Shown here in pieces: positions 26,113 through 35,176 of a stretch of 54,255 nucleotides of DNA. The translations under genes were made by a program, and so were the position numbers. Origin of the DNA: Alphaproteobacteria bacterium (lineage in GTDB: Bacteria > Pseudomonadota > Alphaproteobacteria > UBA9219); contig JAQUYN010000006.1 in assembly GCA_028691835.1 (NCBI GenBank), positions 1 to 54,255 of the forward strand, given 5' to 3'. Under the pieces are notes generated by a model. It saw only the letters and a list, made by a program, of their open reading frames with translations. It was not told where the DNA came from and did not search any database. Numbering within the stretch: position 1 is the first letter of the stretch; each line of letters opens with the position of its first letter.

Positions 26113-26976
26113 ATGAAGAAAATTCTGATTGCCATCGCTCTCTTGTTTTTCTCCGCGTTCTCCGCACAAGCCAAAGACGCCAAGGAAACAACCTATGAAC
26201 GTATCATGCGCACAGGTGTAATACGTTGTGGGTATATTGGTTATGAACCGGGCTTGACCAAAGACCTGACAACGGGAGCGTTTGGCGGTATTTTCTATGA
26301 TCTTATTTCAGAAATTGCCAAGCGGCTTAGCCTCAAAGTCGAAATGACGGTTGAGAGCAGCTGGGGCAATGTCGATCAGGATATGCGCACGGGTAAGGCT
26401 GATATTATGTGCATGCCTGCGTGGTCTTATCTACCCTACCTGCGAGGTAAGCTCGTAACATCCAATCCTGTTTATTATAATGCTGTCGGCATCTACGTCC
26501 GTAAAGGCGATGAACGGTTCACGAACAAATTGTCCGCCATAAATGATCCATCAGTGACAATCGAAGCCATTGACGCAACAATATCTCAGGATATTGCCCG
26601 CGAGGATTATCCAAAGGCAAAAGTCCATTCTTCAATACAAGGTACTGATTATACCTACAACGTCATCAACCTTCTTGCCAAAAAGAGTGACGTTACATTT
26701 GTAGATCCCGACTTTGCGGAAAGATTTTTGGCCAAGCAAAAGGAAAAGGGAGAACTCGTCAATATTGCTAAAGACAAGCCGGTTAGGTTGTTTGGCGTAG
26801 GGTTTCTCCTCCCCATGGGCGAAGTCGAACTTGAGCAGATGATTAATATGTCGATTGAGGCTTTGCACAATGAGGGCTTTATCGAAAAGCTCCTCCAAAA
26901 ATACGAGGCTAGCCCGGGCAGCCTGATCCGCGTCGCCCCCGGCTATCAGCTTCATTCTCCTCAAAAAGGTTCTTAA
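26113..26976 (+). CDS. Family 3 extracellular solute-binding protein (amino-acid ABC type)
   Basis: A 287-residue periplasmic binding protein. Signal peptide MKKILIAIALLFFSAFSAQA is followed by KDAKE. The SBP_bac_3 fold begins at RIMRTGVIRCGYIGYEPGLT and includes GGIFYDLISEIAKRLSLKVE and GKADIMCMPAW. The C-terminal lobe has LEQMINMSIEALHNEGFIEK. CGGAGAACCTC precedes ATG 26113, so an upstream in-frame start at 26053 is unlikely. No permease or ATPase genes are adjacent, so the ligand and transporter are unknown. A strong terminator follows at 27035. Confidence 0.88.
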   Translation: MKKILIAIALLFFSAFSAQAKDAKETTYERIMRTGVIRCGYIGYEPGLTKDLTTGAFGGIFYDLISEIAKRLSLKVEMTVESSWGNVDQDMRTGKADIMCMPAWSYLPYLRGKLVTSNPVYYNAVGIYVRKGDERFTNKLSAINDPSVTIEAIDATISQDIAREDYPKAKVHSSIQGTDYTYNVINLLAKKSDVTFVDPDFAERFLAKQKEKGELVNIAKDKPVRLFGVGFLLPMGEVELEQMINMSIEALHNEGFIEKLLQKYEASPGSLIRVAPGYQLHSPQKGS

Positions 26977-27034
26977 GGGCACGGTTTAGAAGCCACACTG
27001 CCGGATTTATTGCGAAAAATCGGCAAATAACGCG

Positions 27035-27064
27035 AAAAGGGGGCTTGTCAGGCCCCCTTTTTTT
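27035..27064 (+). terminator. Rho-independent terminator after the binding-protein gene
   Basis: AAAAGGGGGC (27035-27044) pairs with GCCCCCTTTT (27052-27061) and a T-run continues to 27064. The 305-bp stretch 26977-27281 holds this terminator and a family C repeat. Confidence 0.9.
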
Positions 27065-27134
27065 CGCCACGATGCGGCTGAAGCCTGAATAAGAACAATA
27101 TTTGGTTTTTTTTGAAGCCAAATTTGCCGTTAGC

Positions 27135-27216
27135 GTCACCCCAGCGTAGGCTGGGGTCCCATTTGTTTTTTCTGTTTGATAGAACAAAATGGGATACCAG
27201 CCTTCGCTGGCATGAC
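27135..27216. repeat. Family C palindromic repeat upstream of infC
   Basis: GTCACCCCAGCGTAGGCTGG (from 27135) with the opposing half GGGATACCAGCCTTCGCTGG ending CATGAC at 27216. Same architecture as the copy embedded in rsmD. Confidence 0.85.
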
Positions 27217-27265
27217 AATATTTAAACGGCAATTGCTTTGTTCAGTTTTTTTTGTTCGTCAACTA

Positions 27266-27284
27266 AAGAAGGAATACGTCCATC
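27266..27284 (+). promoter_or_regulatory. Ribosome site and AUC start codon of infC
   Basis: AAGAAGGA (27266-27273) lies 8 bases before ATC 27282. The frame opens after TAA 27264, contains no ATG/GTG/TTG before GTG 27387, and already reads as IF3 from ATC onward. Noncanonical AUU/AUC starts on infC are known to let IF3 repress its own synthesis by start-codon discrimination. Confidence 0.75.
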
Positions 27285-27842
27285 GCTCGTCCACCACTTT
27301 CCGGAGCTCGCCCCGAAGGGCCAGTCCGGCGCGAAAAAGATGAAGGCCCCCGCGTAAATGGAGCCATTACAGCCAAACAAATTCGTGTGATTGATGCAGC
27401 CGGTGAGATGCTCGGTGTGATGAGTGTCCGCGAAGCTATGGCGTTAGCCGATGAATCTGGGTTTGATCTTGTCGAGATTTCTCCTGCGGCCGAGCCGCCT
27501 GTTTGCAAGATTTTAGATTATGGCAAATACCGCTTTGAGATGCAGAAAAAGGCTTCGGAAGCGCGTAAAAAGCAAAAAGTTGTTGAGCTTAAGGAAGTTA
27601 AGCTTCGTCCGGGGATCGATGATCATGATTTCAATATCAAGATGAAGAACTCACGTTCGTTCCTTGAAGACGGCGACAAAGTGAAAGTCACCCTGCGGTT
27701 CCGTGGGCGTGAAATGGCGCATCAAGACATCGCTCAGGCGCTTTTAAGGCGTGTGCGTGAAACGTTGGATGATGTTGGTAAGGTTGTGTCCGAACCTAGC
27801 TTTGAGGGCCGTCAAATTGTTATGATTGTCGCGCCGAAATAA
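27282..27842 (+). CDS. infC: Translation initiation factor IF-3
   Basis: IF3 binds the 30S subunit, prevents premature 50S joining and rejects noncanonical start codons. From ATC 27282 the protein has 186 residues. It starts (M)ARPPLSGARPEGPVRREKD, and then the N-domain EGPRVNGAITAKQIRVIDAA and GVMSVREAMALADESGFDLV. EISPAAEPPVCKILDYGKYR, the C-domain VKLRPG-type KEVKLRPGIDDHDFNIKM and VTLRFRGREMAHQ follow. The first standard start (GTG 27387) would remove 35 conserved residues, so the AUC start is strongly preferred. A strong terminator follows; rpmI and rplT are not adjacent. Confidence 0.92.
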   Translation: MARPPLSGARPEGPVRREKDEGPRVNGAITAKQIRVIDAAGEMLGVMSVREAMALADESGFDLVEISPAAEPPVCKILDYGKYRFEMQKKASEARKKQKVVELKEVKLRPGIDDHDFNIKMKNSRSFLEDGDKVKVTLRFRGREMAHQDIAQALLRRVRETLDDVGKVVSEPSFEGRQIVMIVAPK

Positions 27843-27862
27843 GCGCTGATCCCGAATCTTTT

Positions 27863-27904
27863 AAAAAAGGCACCGTCCGTATAACTGGGGAGGGTGCCTT
27901 TTTT
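27863..27904 (+). terminator. Rho-independent terminator of infC
   Basis: AAAAAAGGCACC (27863-27874) pairs with GGGTGCCTTTTTT (27892-27904). The rest of the 376-bp stretch up to 28218 is a family B repeat and the MCP leader. Confidence 0.9.
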
Positions 27905-27945
27905 GTTCGGCCCGAAATTTTGTACCCCTGCGATTTTATGACCTT

Positions 27946-28125
27946 ATACCAATCCGTCTATGAACTGACGTATTGAGAGCGCTGCACGCAATCACTCGCT
28001 CTGCGCCTCACGATCCTCTTGCCGGACGAGTGCTTTGTTTTTAAAGGAAAGGCCTGTCCGGCGAGCGTTCGGCTCCTCGCAACCGCTCGTGATCTGATTG
28101 GATGCTTTCATACGCAGGTTGGTAT
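27946..28125 (-). repeat. Family B MITE-like repeat (reverse orientation)
   Basis: ATACCAATCCGTCTATGAAC at one end and CAGGTTGGTAT at the other. Internal arms GATCCTCTTGCCGGAC and GTCCGGCGAGC are less symmetric than in other copies. Confidence 0.88.
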
Positions 28126-28218
28126 TACATACATGGAAGTGGGCTCCGTTTTTACTTGAAAAAAGTATGGTTAACGTGATTATAGCACGTGCATTTTTGT
28201 TTACGGGGTTTTTTTCTT

Positions 28219-29901
28219 ATGATCTCTCTTCGCAATCTTTCGATGTCTATCAAGATTAGCTTTATGGCGGTCCTTGGCGTTGCTGTTTTTGGGGTGGCAA
28301 CGATCACGAATGCGCTCTCCATCATGACGGAAACGATGACGGCCAATGCTTTTGATAAGTTGGATTCTAACCTGTCTTTTAACCAAGCCATTATCCATCA
28401 GTATGGCGATGCCTATGAAATTAAAGATGGGAAACTCGTTATTGGTTCTATGGTTCTCAATGAAAATAACGAGCTTGTTGATTCTTTAGTTGACCTTGGC
28501 GGCGGGGTTGTGACGATTTTTCAAGGAGATGAACGGATTGCGACGAATATTATGAAGGCCGATGGTTCCCGTGCTGTGGGAACAAAGCTAGCGCCGGGAC
28601 CTGTTTATAATTCGATTTTTAAAGAAGGTAAACCCTACCGTGGCGAATCTCCCGTATTGGGACAGATTTATTTTGGCGCTTATAACCCGATTTTTGATCA
28701 AAGCGGAAAAAAAGCAATCGGCATTATCTTTGTCGGCATGGACAAGGCGAAACACATGGCCGCTATAGGTGAAGTTCGCGATAATGTCATTATGCTTTCC
28801 ATTATTATTGGGTTGGTATTGGCTGGCAGCATGTACTGGGTTATACGCCTGCAGCTTAAGCCGATGGTGCAGATGGAGCGTGTCATGGCGCATTTGCAGA
28901 ACGAAGAGGTTGACGTCGATGTGCCGGCGCAGAATCGTGGAGATGAAATTGGCCGCATGGCAAAAGCTGTTCAATCCTTTAAGGAAGGGATTGTTGAGAA
29001 GATACGTTTGCGCGGTGAGGCCGAGGCGCAAAAGCAGAGAGCTGAAACAGAACGCCGCTTGACGATGAATAAAATGGCGGATGATTTTGAGCATACTGTC
29101 GGCAACATCGTCCAAGTTGTGGCTTCTGCGGCGACGGAATTACAATCCAGTGCTAAAAATCTTTCTGAAATGGCTGATCAAACGAATACGCAGACGACAG
29201 CCGTGGCCGCAGCGACAGAGGAAGCTTCGGCAAGCGTGCAGACCGTTGCGTCGGCTGCTGAAGAATTGTCGTCATCAATCAGCGAGATTAACCGTCAGAT
29301 CGAACAGTCAACGGAAGTTGCAACAGAGGCTGTCGAAGAGGTGAAGAATACGGATTTGACGGTTTCAACTTTGTCGGATGCGGCGGCCCAGATTGGCGAT
29401 GTTGTCAAACTTATTCAGGATATTGCAGAGCAAACGAACCTTTTGGCCCTTAACGCAACGATTGAGGCTGCCCGGGCTGGTGAAGCGGGTAAGGGGTTCG
29501 CCGTTGTTGCAAGTGAAGTGAAGAATCTTGCCAACCAAACGGCTCGCGCTACAGAAGAAATATCGAAGAAAATTGTGACAGTCCAAAGCGTTTCGACCCA
29601 AGCCGTTAGTGCTATTCGCTCGATTGGTGAGATTATTGGGCGTATTGATATGATTACGAGTACAATTGCGGATGCGATCCATCAACAGGAATCCGCAACA
29701 CGTGAAATATCCAACAATGTGCAACAGGCATCGGCAGGGACATCAGAGATTTCTTGTAACATCGTGAACGTAACCCATGCGGCGAGCGAATCGCGTAATG
29801 CGGCGGGCGAGGTGTTTCAGGCCTCCGGTGAATTGTCTCGACAGGCTGAGGTGTTGCGTAAGGAAATCGTGACTTTTGTGGCCACGGTGCGTCAGGGGTA
29901 G
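28219..29901 (+). CDS. Methyl-accepting chemotaxis protein with periplasmic Cache domain
   Basis: A 560-residue membrane chemoreceptor. The N-terminal transmembrane helix (about 10-32) is followed by a periplasmic single-Cache-like domain (about 40-185) with [19 protein letters not shown] and [13 protein letters not shown]. Then come TM2 ([19 protein letters not shown]), a HAMP domain (about 215-270) and a cytoplasmic signalling domain. That domain has the hairpin tip [20 protein letters not shown] followed by [17 protein letters not shown]. No C-terminal CheR-tethering pentapeptide is present. ATG 28219 fits the helix better than GTG 28189. No che genes are in the window; the ligand is unknown. 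Confidence 0.93.
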   Translation: MISLRNLSMSIKISFMAVLGVAVFGVATITNALSIMTETMTANAFDKLDSNLSFNQAIIHQYGDAYEIKDGKLVIGSMVLNENNELVDSLVDLGGGVVTIFQGDERIATNIMKADGSRAVGTKLAPGPVYNSIFKEGKPYRGESPVLGQIYFGAYNPIFDQSGKKAIGIIFVGMDKAKHMAAIGEVRDNVIMLSIIIGLVLAGSMYWVIRLQLKPMVQMERVMAHLQNEEVDVDVPAQNRGDEIGRMAKAVQSFKEGIVEKIRLRGEAEAQKQRAETERRLTMNKMADDFEHTVGNIVQVVASAATELQSSAKNLSEMADQTNTQTTAVAAATEEASASVQTVASAAEELSSSISEINRQIEQSTEVATEAVEEVKNTDLTVSTLSDAAAQIGDVVKLIQDIAEQTNLLALNATIEAARAGEAGKGFAVVASEVKNLANQTARATEEISKKIVTVQSVSTQAVSAIRSIGEIIGRIDMITSTIADAIHQQESATREISNNVQQASAGTSEISCNIVNVTHAASESRNAAGEVFQASGELSRQAEVLRKEIVTFVATVRQG

Positions 29902-30014
29902 AATTATATTGTTGCCCAAAGGCTTAAGATCAAACCATCCTTGACTTGTTGCCCTCGCTTTGGCACCCTTGTCTTGCGACTCATTCCCTTAACGGTTCGT
30001 GGAGATTCCACCCT

Positions 30015-30314
30015 ATGACCAAATCAGATCTCATTTTGCGACTGGCAGAATTATACCCTCACCTTTTGCAGCGCGACATCGAACGCATTGTTGGAACCGT
30101 GTTTGATGAAATTTCGAATGCGCTTGCTCGTGGAAATCGTGTTGAATTACGTGGTTTTGGCGCGTTTTCCATCAAACAACGTGAAGCGCGTCAGGGACGC
30201 AATCCCCGTACAGGGGAAGCCGTTGCTGTTGATGAAAAGTATGTTCCTTTTTTCAAAACGGGCAAACAGCTTCGGGATCGTTTGAATGGCGCTGCCGGGG
30301 GCGAAGAAGAATAA
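30015..30314 (+). CDS. ihfB: Integration host factor beta subunit
   Basis: Nucleoid protein that, with IhfA, bends DNA sharply. The 99-residue length from ATG 30015 matches IHF-beta. It starts [20 protein letters not shown]. The beta-arm region is [20 protein letters not shown] then PRTGEAVAV, with the Pro that intercalates [15 protein letters not shown] is at the end. GGAGATTCCACCCT precedes the ATG. IHF-beta rather than HU is supported by the [20 protein letters not shown] helix and the EKYVPFFK ending. Confidence 0.93.
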   Translation: MTKSDLILRLAELYPHLLQRDIERIVGTVFDEISNALARGNRVELRGFGAFSIKQREARQGRNPRTGEAVAVDEKYVPFFKTGKQLRDRLNGAAGGEEE

Positions 30315-30417
30315 TCAAGGGAATACGTTCATTGATCGATTTCTTCCCGCTTGTCTTTGACGCTCGCGGCTTGGTTACATTCAGTTAAACAAGGGACATC
30401 ACGTAATCAGATTATGG

Positions 30418-30600
30418 TTTCCAACCCTCGAATGAAAGCATCCAATCAGGTCACGAGCGGTTGCGAGGAGGGATCCTCTCGTCGGACAGTCCTCTCCTTT
30501 AGACGCAAGGAGTCCCATCCGGCAAGAGGATCGTGAGGCGCAGAGCGAGTGATTGAGAGCGACCCTTTCAATGAGTCCGTTCATAGGCCCGATGGTGTTA
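30418..30600 (+). repeat. Family B MITE-like repeat
   Basis: CCAACCCTCGAATGAAAGCA at the left, GGTCACGAGCGGTTGCGAGG inside, and GTCCGTTCATAGGCCCGATG near the right end. It occupies half of the 348-bp gene-free stretch 30315-30662. The remainder shows no recognisable feature. Confidence 0.9.
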
Positions 30601-30662
30601 TGACTGATGCCTTGTCTTTCAGGTGTTTCGTCTGCGATTTTTTCAAATGAGGACCCGCCCGA

Positions 30663-32405
30663 ATGCCTGTTCATGATTTCGGTCTTCTTTCAACCCTTGT
30701 GGTTAGTCTTGTGGCCGCTTTTGCTGGCGGCCTTCTTGTCCGTAGTATCAAGCTCCCCCCCTTGCTTGGTTATCTTCTTGCTGGGGTTGTTATTGGCCCC
30801 TTTACACCGGGGCTCATTGCCAACCAAGCCATGGCGAATGAGCTTGCTGAAGTGGGCGTTGCCTTATTGCTTTTCAATATTGGACTGCATTTTTCCTTTA
30901 AAGATTTACTTGCTGTTCAAAAGATTGTTGTGCCGGGAGCCCTGATTCAAGTTGCCTTCACGAGTACGGTCGGCGCGATCTTGTCGTCATTGATTTTGGG
31001 AACGCCTCTGCCAGCTTCGATTGTTGTTGGGTTGACCATGGCGATTGCGAGCACGGCTGTCGCTACGCGTGTTCTTGCCGAACGCAGGCAGTTGACGTCT
31101 CTTGCCGGGCGGGTCGCTTTGGGTTGGTTGGTTGTTCAAGACCTTGTTGTGATTTTTGCGCTTGTTTTGTTTCCCCTTGTTGCTGCAGCCGAAGATGCAG
31201 ATATTGCGCATTCATTGCAGGTTTTTGGCAAAACGCTGCTTCAAGTCACAGGATTTGTGGCTGTCATGGTTTTTGGCGGGCGGCGTGTTATCCCTTGGCT
31301 TCTCAACTATGTGGCTCGGGTAGGATCGCGAGAATTATTCACGTTGGCTGTTATTGTTATTGCCCTCGGCATCGCCTATGGATCCTCTCTTCTTTTCGGG
31401 GTGTCCTTGGCTCTCGGCGCTTTTTTTGCTGGCGTTGTGATTGGCGAAAGCGACCTTAATCATCATGCCGCCTCGGAGGCGCTGGCGATGCAGCAGGTTT
31501 TTACGATCTTATTCTTCGTGTCCGTGGGAATGCTGTTTGACCCGCAAAGCGTTATGCGCATGCCCGGAGAGATCTTGGTTTTCCTTTTGACCATTATTTT
31601 GGGGACTGGCGTTTTTACATTTATCCTCCTTTTGTTTTTCCGTGTCCCCTTGATGTCGGCGGCGTTGGTCGGCGCGGCCTTTATGCAAATTGGCGAGTTT
31701 TCCTTTGTCTTGAGCGAGCTTGGATTCAAAAACGGTTTTTATGGGGCCCCAGAACGCGACTTGATCATTGCCGTTGCATTGTTGTCGATATTTGTTAATC
31801 CCGTTCTCCTCATGTTCGTTATGCGTTTTGTTCAATGGTTTTCCAATACCTCTGCTTATGTTAAGTGGCGCAATACGCATCACGAAATTACATTGTCTGA
31901 AACAGAAGGGCTTCACGACCACACAATTATCGTGGGGCATGGGCGCGTGGGGAGCATTGTTGCCAAAGCGATGGGCGAGCAGGGGCTCCGCTATGTTGTT
32001 ATTGAATCGGATCGCACTTTAACCGAGCGCTTACGTCTGCAGGGGCTCCAAGTGATATATGGCGATGCTTCCCGCGAAGCGGTGATGGCGGCGGCGCACC
32101 CTGAATGGGCTAAACTGATGATCATTGCTTTGCCCGATCCTTATTTTGTGAAGCAAATTGTCCGTAGCGTCCGTAAAAACTTTCCTGATATTAAAATTGT
32201 CGTGCGAACACATGCCGAAGATGAAACGAAGGCGCTCACAAAAATGGGCGTTGGTTTTGCTGTCATGGGGGAGCGCGAGATCGCCCTTGGGTTGACGTAT
32301 CACGCCCTGCAAGCGCTGGGGTTTGATCTTGATCATACCCGATCAACGATTGTTGAATTGCGTAAACAAATTTATGCCATTGACCAGGATGTGGTGCACG
32401 CATAG
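30663..32405 (+). CDS. Monovalent cation:proton antiporter (CPA2) with TrkA-N domain
   Basis: A 580-residue KefB/YbaL-type transporter. About 12 membrane segments span residues 5-395 and include LPPLLGYLLAGVVIGPFTPG near 31 and NELAEVGVALLLFNIGLHFS near 60. ALGAFFAGVVIGESDLNHHA lies near 250. The C-terminal RCK/TrkA-N domain (about 418-540) starts HTIIVGHGRVGSIVAKAMGE, a nucleotide-binding GxGxxG, and includes VIYGDASREAVM. The ATG is preceded by GAGGACCCGCCCGA. Substrate (K+ or Na+) and gating by glutathione or nucleotides cannot be read off; the YbaL/RosB branch is my best guess. Confidence 0.9.
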   Translation: MPVHDFGLLSTLVVSLVAAFAGGLLVRSIKLPPLLGYLLAGVVIGPFTPGLIANQAMANELAEVGVALLLFNIGLHFSFKDLLAVQKIVVPGALIQVAFTSTVGAILSSLILGTPLPASIVVGLTMAIASTAVATRVLAERRQLTSLAGRVALGWLVVQDLVVIFALVLFPLVAAAEDADIAHSLQVFGKTLLQVTGFVAVMVFGGRRVIPWLLNYVARVGSRELFTLAVIVIALGIAYGSSLLFGVSLALGAFFAGVVIGESDLNHHAASEALAMQQVFTILFFVSVGMLFDPQSVMRMPGEILVFLLTIILGTGVFTFILLLFFRVPLMSAALVGAAFMQIGEFSFVLSELGFKNGFYGAPERDLIIAVALLSIFVNPVLLMFVMRFVQWFSNTSAYVKWRNTHHEITLSETEGLHDHTIIVGHGRVGSIVAKAMGEQGLRYVVIESDRTLTERLRLQGLQVIYGDASREAVMAAAHPEWAKLMIIALPDPYFVKQIVRSVRKNFPDIKIVVRTHAEDETKALTKMGVGFAVMGEREIALGLTYHALQALGFDLDHTRSTIVELRKQIYAIDQDVVHA

Positions 32406-32518
32406 GGCCTTTTTGCCTTTGGTTGGTTTCCTGTACCCGCTCTATCTTGTTGTTTATCAAGCAGATTCACGCGAATGGTTGGTACATAAAGGCACCAACC
32501 TCATCGCGATCTGCTCTA

Positions 32519-32700
32519 ATACCAACCGCCCGATGAACCGATGCGCTGGGTCATGAGCGGTTGCGAGGAGATAGCCTCTCGCCGGACAGTCCTCTCCTTA
32601 AAAAGCAAGGGGTGCCGTCCGGCAAGAGGAGTGCGAGGCGCAGAGCGAATGAGTAAAAACAATGCCACCAGTGAGTCCGCTCATAGACCCGCTGGTATAA
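32519..32700 (+). repeat. Family B MITE-like repeat
   Basis: ATACCAACCGCCCGATGAAC at the left end and CGCTGGTATAA at the right end, with the internal palindrome CTCTCGCCGGACAG and CCGTCCGGCAAGAGGA. The gene-free stretch 32406-32859 otherwise holds only the presumed flp leader. Confidence 0.9.
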
Positions 32701-32859
32701 CGTATTGAACAGGAAGTGTTATTTCGTAACGAAGGGGGAAGGGCCCCGTCTTTCCTGCTAAAAAAGAAAAGCCTTATTCATATTTTGTTAAAACCGATTA
32801 GTTAGGCTCTGTTTTTAGTGGAGCGTAAGTTCCAGCTTATAACTTTAAGGAGAGAAGTG

Positions 32860-33021
32860 ATGTTCACCCGTTTTCTGAAAGAAGAACAAGGCGCGACCGC
32901 TATTGAATACGGTCTGATTGCGTCGCTGATTGCTGTTGCAATTGTTGCTGTTCTCTTGTCACTTGGTGGCAAACTAACAGACATGTTTACAAAGGTTGAA
33001 ACCAGCCTGAAGACCGAGTAA
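32860..33021 (+). CDS. flp: Flp/Fap-type pilin
   Basis: A 53-residue class IVb pilin precursor. The leader MFTRFLKEEQG is followed by the processed sequence ATAIEYGLIASLIAVAIVAV. The Gly-Ala cut site, Glu+5 and Tyr+6 are the Flp hallmarks. A short polar tail follows. AAGGAGAGAAGTG precedes ATG 32860. It would be exported by a Tad system, but no tad/cpa gene is visible nearby. A hairpin (33045-33076) lies after the stop. Confidence 0.93.
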   Translation: MFTRFLKEEQGATAIEYGLIASLIAVAIVAVLLSLGGKLTDMFTKVETSLKTE

Positions 33022-33044
33022 TTCGAGTCAAGTCAAGATAAGGC

Positions 33045-33076
33045 TCCGGCGGATATTCTTTTGGATATCTGCCGGA
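33045..33076 (+). terminator. Hairpin after flp, possible terminator
   Basis: TCCGGCGGATAT (33045-33056) pairs with ATATCTGCCGGA (33065-33076) with one G-U. No T-run follows, so it may stabilise the abundant pilin mRNA instead of ending it. Confidence 0.5.
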
Positions 33077-33195
33077 AGCTGTCTATTCAAATATGAGACG
33101 TCTTCCCACAGCATTTTGCCGCACAAGTGTGTCATGCTGTTTTGCGAAGGAAGGGTTCATATTAAATATCACGATACGCTCGGGCGCGCAGTGCA

Positions 33196-34167
33196 ATGAT
33201 TTCTCTTTATCATCTTGATCGAGACAAGCTTACTCGTACGATTATGGATGGTGCGCTCGATGGGCTTCCTTTGGATACCATCTGGATTGATTTGTTCCAG
33301 CCCACACACGACGAAGAGACGGCGATAGAGCGCCTTCTCGGCATCAGTGTTCCCACGCACGATGAAATGCAGGAAATTGAAACGTCCAGCCGTCTTTATA
33401 TCGAAGAAGGGGCGATTGTTATGACGTTGTCCGTCCTTTATAAACCACATACAAGTGGGTTTAGTACGGCGGCTGTCACCTTTATTATTTCGGGAAATCG
33501 TTTGTTGACCGTTCGTTACGCGGACCCCCTTTCTTTTGGTCAATTTACGCAAAAGGCTTTTAAGCATCCCGCACTTGTGTCTTCGGGAAATCAGGCTTTT
33601 GTCGGAATTCTTGAACAAATATCGGATAATTTGGCTGATGTGCTTGAGGGGGCGACCGCTGACCTTGAGGCTTTGTCGCAGACCATTTTTACAACGGATA
33701 CGGATCGTAAAGCGGCAATGCCAAGTTACCGCGACGCGATATACCGTATTGGCCATGTTGGTGATCTTTCGACGAAGGCCAAAGGGTGTTTGCTCAATCT
33801 GACGCGGCTACTTTTGTTTTTTGCTGGACAATCTGACGTGCATCGTGAGGTCAAGGAGCGCATGAAAATTCTCATGCAAGATGCAAGTTCCATAGATGAG
33901 CATGCGCGCTTTTTGTCAGCTAAAGTTGGGTTCTTGATGGATGCAACCATGGGACTTATCAATTTAGAGCAAAATAACATTATCAAAATGTTTTCTGTCG
34001 CAGCCGTGATCTTTTTGCCGCCGACCTTGATTGCGAGTATCTATGGGATGAATTTCAAAGTCATGCCAGAATTGTCGTGGGGGCACGGGTATTTCTTTGC
34101 GCTGATTCTGATGGTTTTATCGACGGCTATCCCATTATGGTTGTTTTGGCGCAAAAAATGGCTCTAA
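33196..34167 (+). CDS. corA: CorA-family magnesium/cobalt transporter
   Basis: A 323-residue divalent cation channel. The long cytoplasmic N-domain begins MISLYHLDRDKLTRTIMDGA. The stalk helix runs to about residue 255. Two C-terminal membrane helices are AAVIFLPPTLIASI and ALILMVLSTAIPLWLFW, joined by the signature YGMNF and a short acidic loop (MPELSWGHG). The charged C-terminus RKKWL is usual. The ATG has only a weak upstream site. It separates flp from the pilin cluster and has no obvious link to either. Confidence 0.94.
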   Translation: MISLYHLDRDKLTRTIMDGALDGLPLDTIWIDLFQPTHDEETAIERLLGISVPTHDEMQEIETSSRLYIEEGAIVMTLSVLYKPHTSGFSTAAVTFIISGNRLLTVRYADPLSFGQFTQKAFKHPALVSSGNQAFVGILEQISDNLADVLEGATADLEALSQTIFTTDTDRKAAMPSYRDAIYRIGHVGDLSTKAKGCLLNLTRLLLFFAGQSDVHREVKERMKILMQDASSIDEHARFLSAKVGFLMDATMGLINLEQNNIIKMFSVAAVIFLPPTLIASIYGMNFKVMPELSWGHGYFFALILMVLSTAIPLWLFWRKKWL

Positions 34168-34296
34168 TTCAGGGGTGGGGGCGGTTTAACTTTTAATTAA
34201 GGGCGCTCATCTATTACGGGTAAGGAGTAATTTTTTCGGGGAGCAGATCGTAGAGCTCCGACAAGATCGCCAAATAAACTATTGAAGGAGAATGAA

Positions 34297-34866
34297 ATGC
34301 TAGAGGAGAGAGTTTTGCCACGCAAGACGCGCGGCTTTACATTGACAGAAGCCGCGATTGTTCTTGGCATCGTGGGCCTCATCTTGGGCGCAATCTGGGT
34401 CGCGGCCGCTGCCGTTTACAACAATCTTCGTGTCACGACGACATCGAATCAATTGTTGCAAATTGTGCAGTCTATTCGATCCATGCACGCTACGCAGCAA
34501 ACGGTTGACAGCGGCATCAATGCTTTGCTCGTTGCCAAGGCTGGCGGTATGCCTAAGGACATGTTGAACAATCCAACAACGCCAACGACTGTAACCGATG
34601 TGTGGGCTGGCAACGTTTTGATTGCAGCTGCAACGCATACTGTTGCGAATGACTCCTTTGCCATTACCTTTTCTGGGGTTCCTCAAGGTCCTTGTGCGGA
34701 TTTGCTTGTTCGGAATACTGGTTCAGGGCGTGATTCTGGTCTTATTGGCGCTGGTGTTGCGGTTGCGACAAACACAGCGTTCCCACTGGGCCTTTCAACT
34801 GCGGTTACGGCTTGTTCTAACGCAACATCGAATACCTTGGTCTTTACTTTCCGTCTTAAAACGTAA
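34297..34866 (+). CDS. PilS-like type IV pilin 1
   Basis: A 189-residue class III prepilin. After the leader MLEERVLPRKTRG the processing site is followed by FTLTEAAIVLGIVGLILGAI, with Glu+5 and a long hydrophobic helix. The C-terminal half has the pattern GPCADLLVRNTGSGRDSGLI, a second Cys (AVTACSNA) and a last strand LVFTFRLKT. The same pattern recurs in the next two genes. GAAGGAGAATGAA precedes ATG 34297. Similarity to plasmid-type PilS pilins is from memory of the family. A strong terminator follows, so this may be the separately expressed major pilin. Confidence 0.85.
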   Translation: MLEERVLPRKTRGFTLTEAAIVLGIVGLILGAIWVAAAAVYNNLRVTTTSNQLLQIVQSIRSMHATQQTVDSGINALLVAKAGGMPKDMLNNPTTPTTVTDVWAGNVLIAAATHTVANDSFAITFSGVPQGPCADLLVRNTGSGRDSGLIGAGVAVATNTAFPLGLSTAVTACSNATSNTLVFTFRLKT

Positions 34867-34888
34867 TGTCTTGGCTGAGATTATCATT

Positions 34889-34919
34889 AAAAAGGCGGGG
34901 ACGTTCCCCGCCTTTTTTT
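34889..34919 (+). terminator. Rho-independent terminator after pilin 1
   Basis: AAAAAGGCGGGG (34889-34900) pairs with CCCCGCCTTTTTTT (34906-34919). It sets pilin 1 apart from the four genes downstream. Confidence 0.93.
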
Positions 34920-34922
34920 ATG

Positions 34923-35110
34923 TTATCAGACCAGCGGACCTATGAACGGACTCATTGAACGGGCCGCTCTCAATCACTCGCTCTGCGCCTCGCGATCCTC
35001 TTGCCGGACGGAGCCAATTGTTCTTAAAGGAAAGGACTGTCCGGCGAAAGGATCTCTCCTCGCATCCGCTCGTGATCTATAGGGATGCTTTCATACGCAG
35101 GTTTGTATCA
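34923..35110 (-). repeat. Family B MITE-like repeat between the two pilins (reverse)
   Basis: Starts TCAGACCAGCGGACCTATGA and ends ACGCAGGTTTGTATCA. It fills most of the 310-bp gap between pilin 1 and pilin 2. Confidence 0.9.
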
Positions 35111-35176
35111 GACCTTAATACTTCACTCATTTCTTTACTCTACGTTAGGACGGCATTTCAAATTTTCTGAGGAAGA

